Shown here: positions 5,492-7,179 of the stretch, piece after piece
Position numbering within the stretch: position 1 is the first letter of the stretch
Layout of the letters: every line of letters starts with the position of its first letter
Source of the DNA: an uncultured Bacilli bacterium
Lineage (GTDB): Bacteria; Bacillota_I; Bacilli_A; RF39; UBA660
Length of the DNA: 7,179 bases
Direction: 5' to 3'
Assembly: GCA_934097255.1 (NCBI GenBank)
Contig: CAKONT010000048.1
Span: forward strand, 1 to 7,179
Made by a program: the position numbers and the translations under genes
Notes under the pieces: model-generated
Database searches by the model: none
What the model saw: the letters and a program-made list of their open reading frames with translations, nothing else
What the model was told of the DNA's origin: nothing

Positions 5492-7179
5492 ATGTATGTT
5501 CCATTATATGTCAAGACAGATTATAGTTTGTTATCTAGCTTAATTAAAATCGATGATTTAATTTATGATGCAAAGAAAAAAAATATTACTACGCTTGCAA
5601 TAGCAAATGATAATTTATATGGAACAATGGAATTTATTACAAAATGTACATCGTCTAATATAAAACCAATTATTGGACTAGAACTTTCTTTAAATAATAA
5701 TAAATTTTTATTATATGCTAAAAACTATGATGGATATAAAAACCTTTTAAAACTAGAAACGATTAAAAACGAAAATAACTTAAATTTTGATTTTTTAAAA
5801 ACGTATAAAGACAACTTAATTTGTGTTTGTTTTGATACATCTTTTTTTGATATGTTAACTAATTTTTATGAAGATATATTTATTGGTGTAAATAATAATA
5901 GTAATGATTCACGTTCTGTTTTTATAAATGAAACACTTTATCTAGAAAAATATCAATATAAATATTTGCCATATATTTTTATGATAAGAGATGGTAAGAC
6001 AATAAGTGATGGTATTAATTTTATTTATCAAAATAATCATTTATTATCGATTAATGAAGTTATTTCTATGACTTCAGATATCGCTATTTCAAATACTATA
6101 AAAATTGCTAGTATGTGTAATTTGAAAATAGAATCTAATTTACATATGCCAAAATATAAATTACAAGATTCTAAAGAATATTTAAAAAATATTGCTATTA
6201 AAGGATTAAATAAACGTTTAAATAATAATTTAAAAGAAGAATATTTAAATAGACTTTTTTATGAATTAGATGTCATTTTTTCAATGTGTTATGAGGACTA
6301 TTTTTTAGTTGTATACGATTACATAAAATATGCTAAAAAAAATAATATATTAGTAGGTCCTGGAAGGGGATCTGCAGCTGGTTCTTTAGTTTGTTTTTGC
6401 CTTGGAATAACAGAAGTTGATCCTATAAAATATAATTTATTATTTGAAAGATTTTTAAATCCAAAAAGAATAACATTACCAGATATTGATACTGATTTTC
6501 CAGATTGTGATAGAGATAAAGTAATTAATTATTGTGTCCATAAATATGGATGTAAAAATGTTGTTGAGATAATTACATTTGGTACATTAAAAGCTAAACA
6601 GGCAATAAGAGATGTTGGTAGAGTTTTAAATATAGATATGAAAGACATAGAGTATTTATGTAAAAGTATAAAACAAGAAGAGTCTTTAAAAGAATTAAAA
6701 AAGAAAGATAAAGAAGTTTCTAATTATATAGATAGTGATCCTAAATTACAAAGATTATATAATATAGAAACATTAATCGAAAATAATAAAAGACATACAA
6801 GTATCCATGCGGCAGGAGTTGTAATATCATCTGTTCCTATTGATGATGTTGTTCCTCTTACAAAAAATAATGATATGTATTTAACAGAATATACAATGGA
6901 TTATTTGGAAAAACAAGGTTTAATAAAAATGGATTTTTTAGGACTTAAAAATCTTTCTGTTATTAAAAATATTATAATTGATATAACTAAAAATAAAGAA
7001 GATATCGTAAAGTTTTTTAATAATATTCCGTTAGATGATAAGAATGCTTTAGAAATTTTTAGAAAAAGTGATACTGTTGGAATATTTCAATTTGAAAGTG
7101 AAGGAATGAAAAGATTCTTAAAAGATTTAAAAGTAGAAAATTTCAATGATATTTGTAGTGCAATTGCATTATATAGACC
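5492..7179 (+). CDS. dnaE: DNA polymerase III alpha subunit, DnaE type, 3'-truncated by window edge
   Basis: Replicative DNA polymerase of the C family. The first 562 codons are present; the frame is open to the window end, and a full protein would be about 1000 residues. The N-terminal PHP domain is recognisable (KTDYSLLSS at 8-16, DNLYGTMEF, KPIIGLEL), but its metal ligands are gone: the usual HLHVHT reads PLYVKT (4-9) and the usual TDH before NLYG is lost. The polymerase core is intact: GPGRGSAAGS (289-298), DPIKYNLLFERFLNP, LPDIDTDFPD with catalytic Asp331 and Asp333, ITFGTLKAKQAIRDVGR, HTSIHAAGVV (435-444), MDFLGLKNL with the third catalytic Asp481, and GIFQFESEGM. The last visible residues, AIALYR, match the start of the family's ALYRPGP motif. 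The order PHP then palm, without a 3'-5' exonuclease insertion, makes it DnaE and not PolC. The start follows AAAGGAGG (5477-5484) by seven bases. There are about 50 fewer residues before the catalytic aspartates than in Bacillus DnaE. Confidence 0.95.
   Translation, partial: MYVPLYVKTDYSLLSSLIKIDDLIYDAKKKNITTLAIANDNLYGTMEFITKCTSSNIKPIIGLELSLNNNKFLLYAKNYDGYKNLLKLETIKNENNLNFDFLKTYKDNLICVCFDTSFFDMLTNFYEDIFIGVNNNSNDSRSVFINETLYLEKYQYKYLPYIFMIRDGKTISDGINFIYQNNHLLSINEVISMTSDIAISNTIKIASMCNLKIESNLHMPKYKLQDSKEYLKNIAIKGLNKRLNNNLKEEYLNRLFYELDVIFSMCYEDYFLVVYDYIKYAKKNNILVGPGRGSAAGSLVCFCLGITEVDPIKYNLLFERFLNPKRITLPDIDTDFPDCDRDKVINYCVHKYGCKNVVEIITFGTLKAKQAIRDVGRVLNIDMKDIEYLCKSIKQEESLKELKKKDKEVSNYIDSDPKLQRLYNIETLIENNKRHTSIHAAGVVISSVPIDDVVPLTKNNDMYLTEYTMDYLEKQGLIKMDFLGLKNLSVIKNIIIDITKNKEDIVKFFNNIPLDDKNALEIFRKSDTVGIFQFESEGMKRFLKDLKVENFNDICSAIALYR

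Noticed and set aside
1..7179. Mycoplasma-type genetic code (TGA as Trp), suggested by the AT-richness
   Set aside because: All genes read through in the standard code with no in-frame TGA, and Trp codons in prpC, prkC and the unrecognised gene are TGG.
1..7179. Mobile elements, CRISPR arrays, tRNA or rRNA genes, riboswitches
   Set aside because: No transposase, spaced repeats, tRNA-like cloverleaf or long structured leader was seen; the gaps between genes are 100 bases or less.

Overview
The window is about 7.2 kb of very AT-rich bacterial DNA. Gene content, strong AGGAGG-type ribosome-binding sites and sigma-A-like promoters point to a low-GC Firmicute. All stop codons seen are TAA or TAG. 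Every tryptophan codon I checked is TGG and no gene has an internal in-frame TGA, so nothing suggests the Mycoplasma code. A PASTA-domain kinase argues for a cell with peptidoglycan. A deep-branching, AT-rich member of Bacilli or Erysipelotrichia, or a related uncultured gut lineage, fits best; the exact taxon cannot be fixed from this window.

Layout. Positions 1-4754 are one rightward cluster: rlmN (5' end cut by the window edge), prpC (PP2C phosphatase), prkC (PASTA Ser/Thr kinase), rsgA (ribosome assembly GTPase) and rpe (ribulose-phosphate epimerase). This matches the yloN-prpC-prkC-cpgA-rpe order of Bacillus. The first four genes are 0-3 bases apart or overlap by one base. An 80-base gap with a weak hairpin and U-tract separates rsgA from rpe. 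A bidirectional terminator then separates rpe from the leftward rpmB (ribosomal protein L28), which also lies here in Bacillus, but thiN and spoVM are missing. Upstream of rpmB, also leftward, is a 132-residue protein I do not recognise. It diverges from a rightward dnaE (replicative polymerase III alpha subunit) that runs off the right edge. The 101-base space between those two genes holds two back-to-back promoters.

How the genes work together. PrkC and PrpC are an opposing kinase/phosphatase pair that couples cell-wall state to cytosolic phosphorylation; in Bacillus the RsgA orthologue is a PrkC substrate. RlmN, RsgA and L28 all concern the ribosome, and Rpe supplies pentose phosphates. 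The content is core housekeeping: I see no mobile element, CRISPR array, RNA gene or defence system. The unrecognised small gene, the degenerate PHP domain of DnaE, a cysteine-free short L28 and the compact overlapping regulatory sites are the points worth a second look. No stretch over 300 bases lacks a gene.
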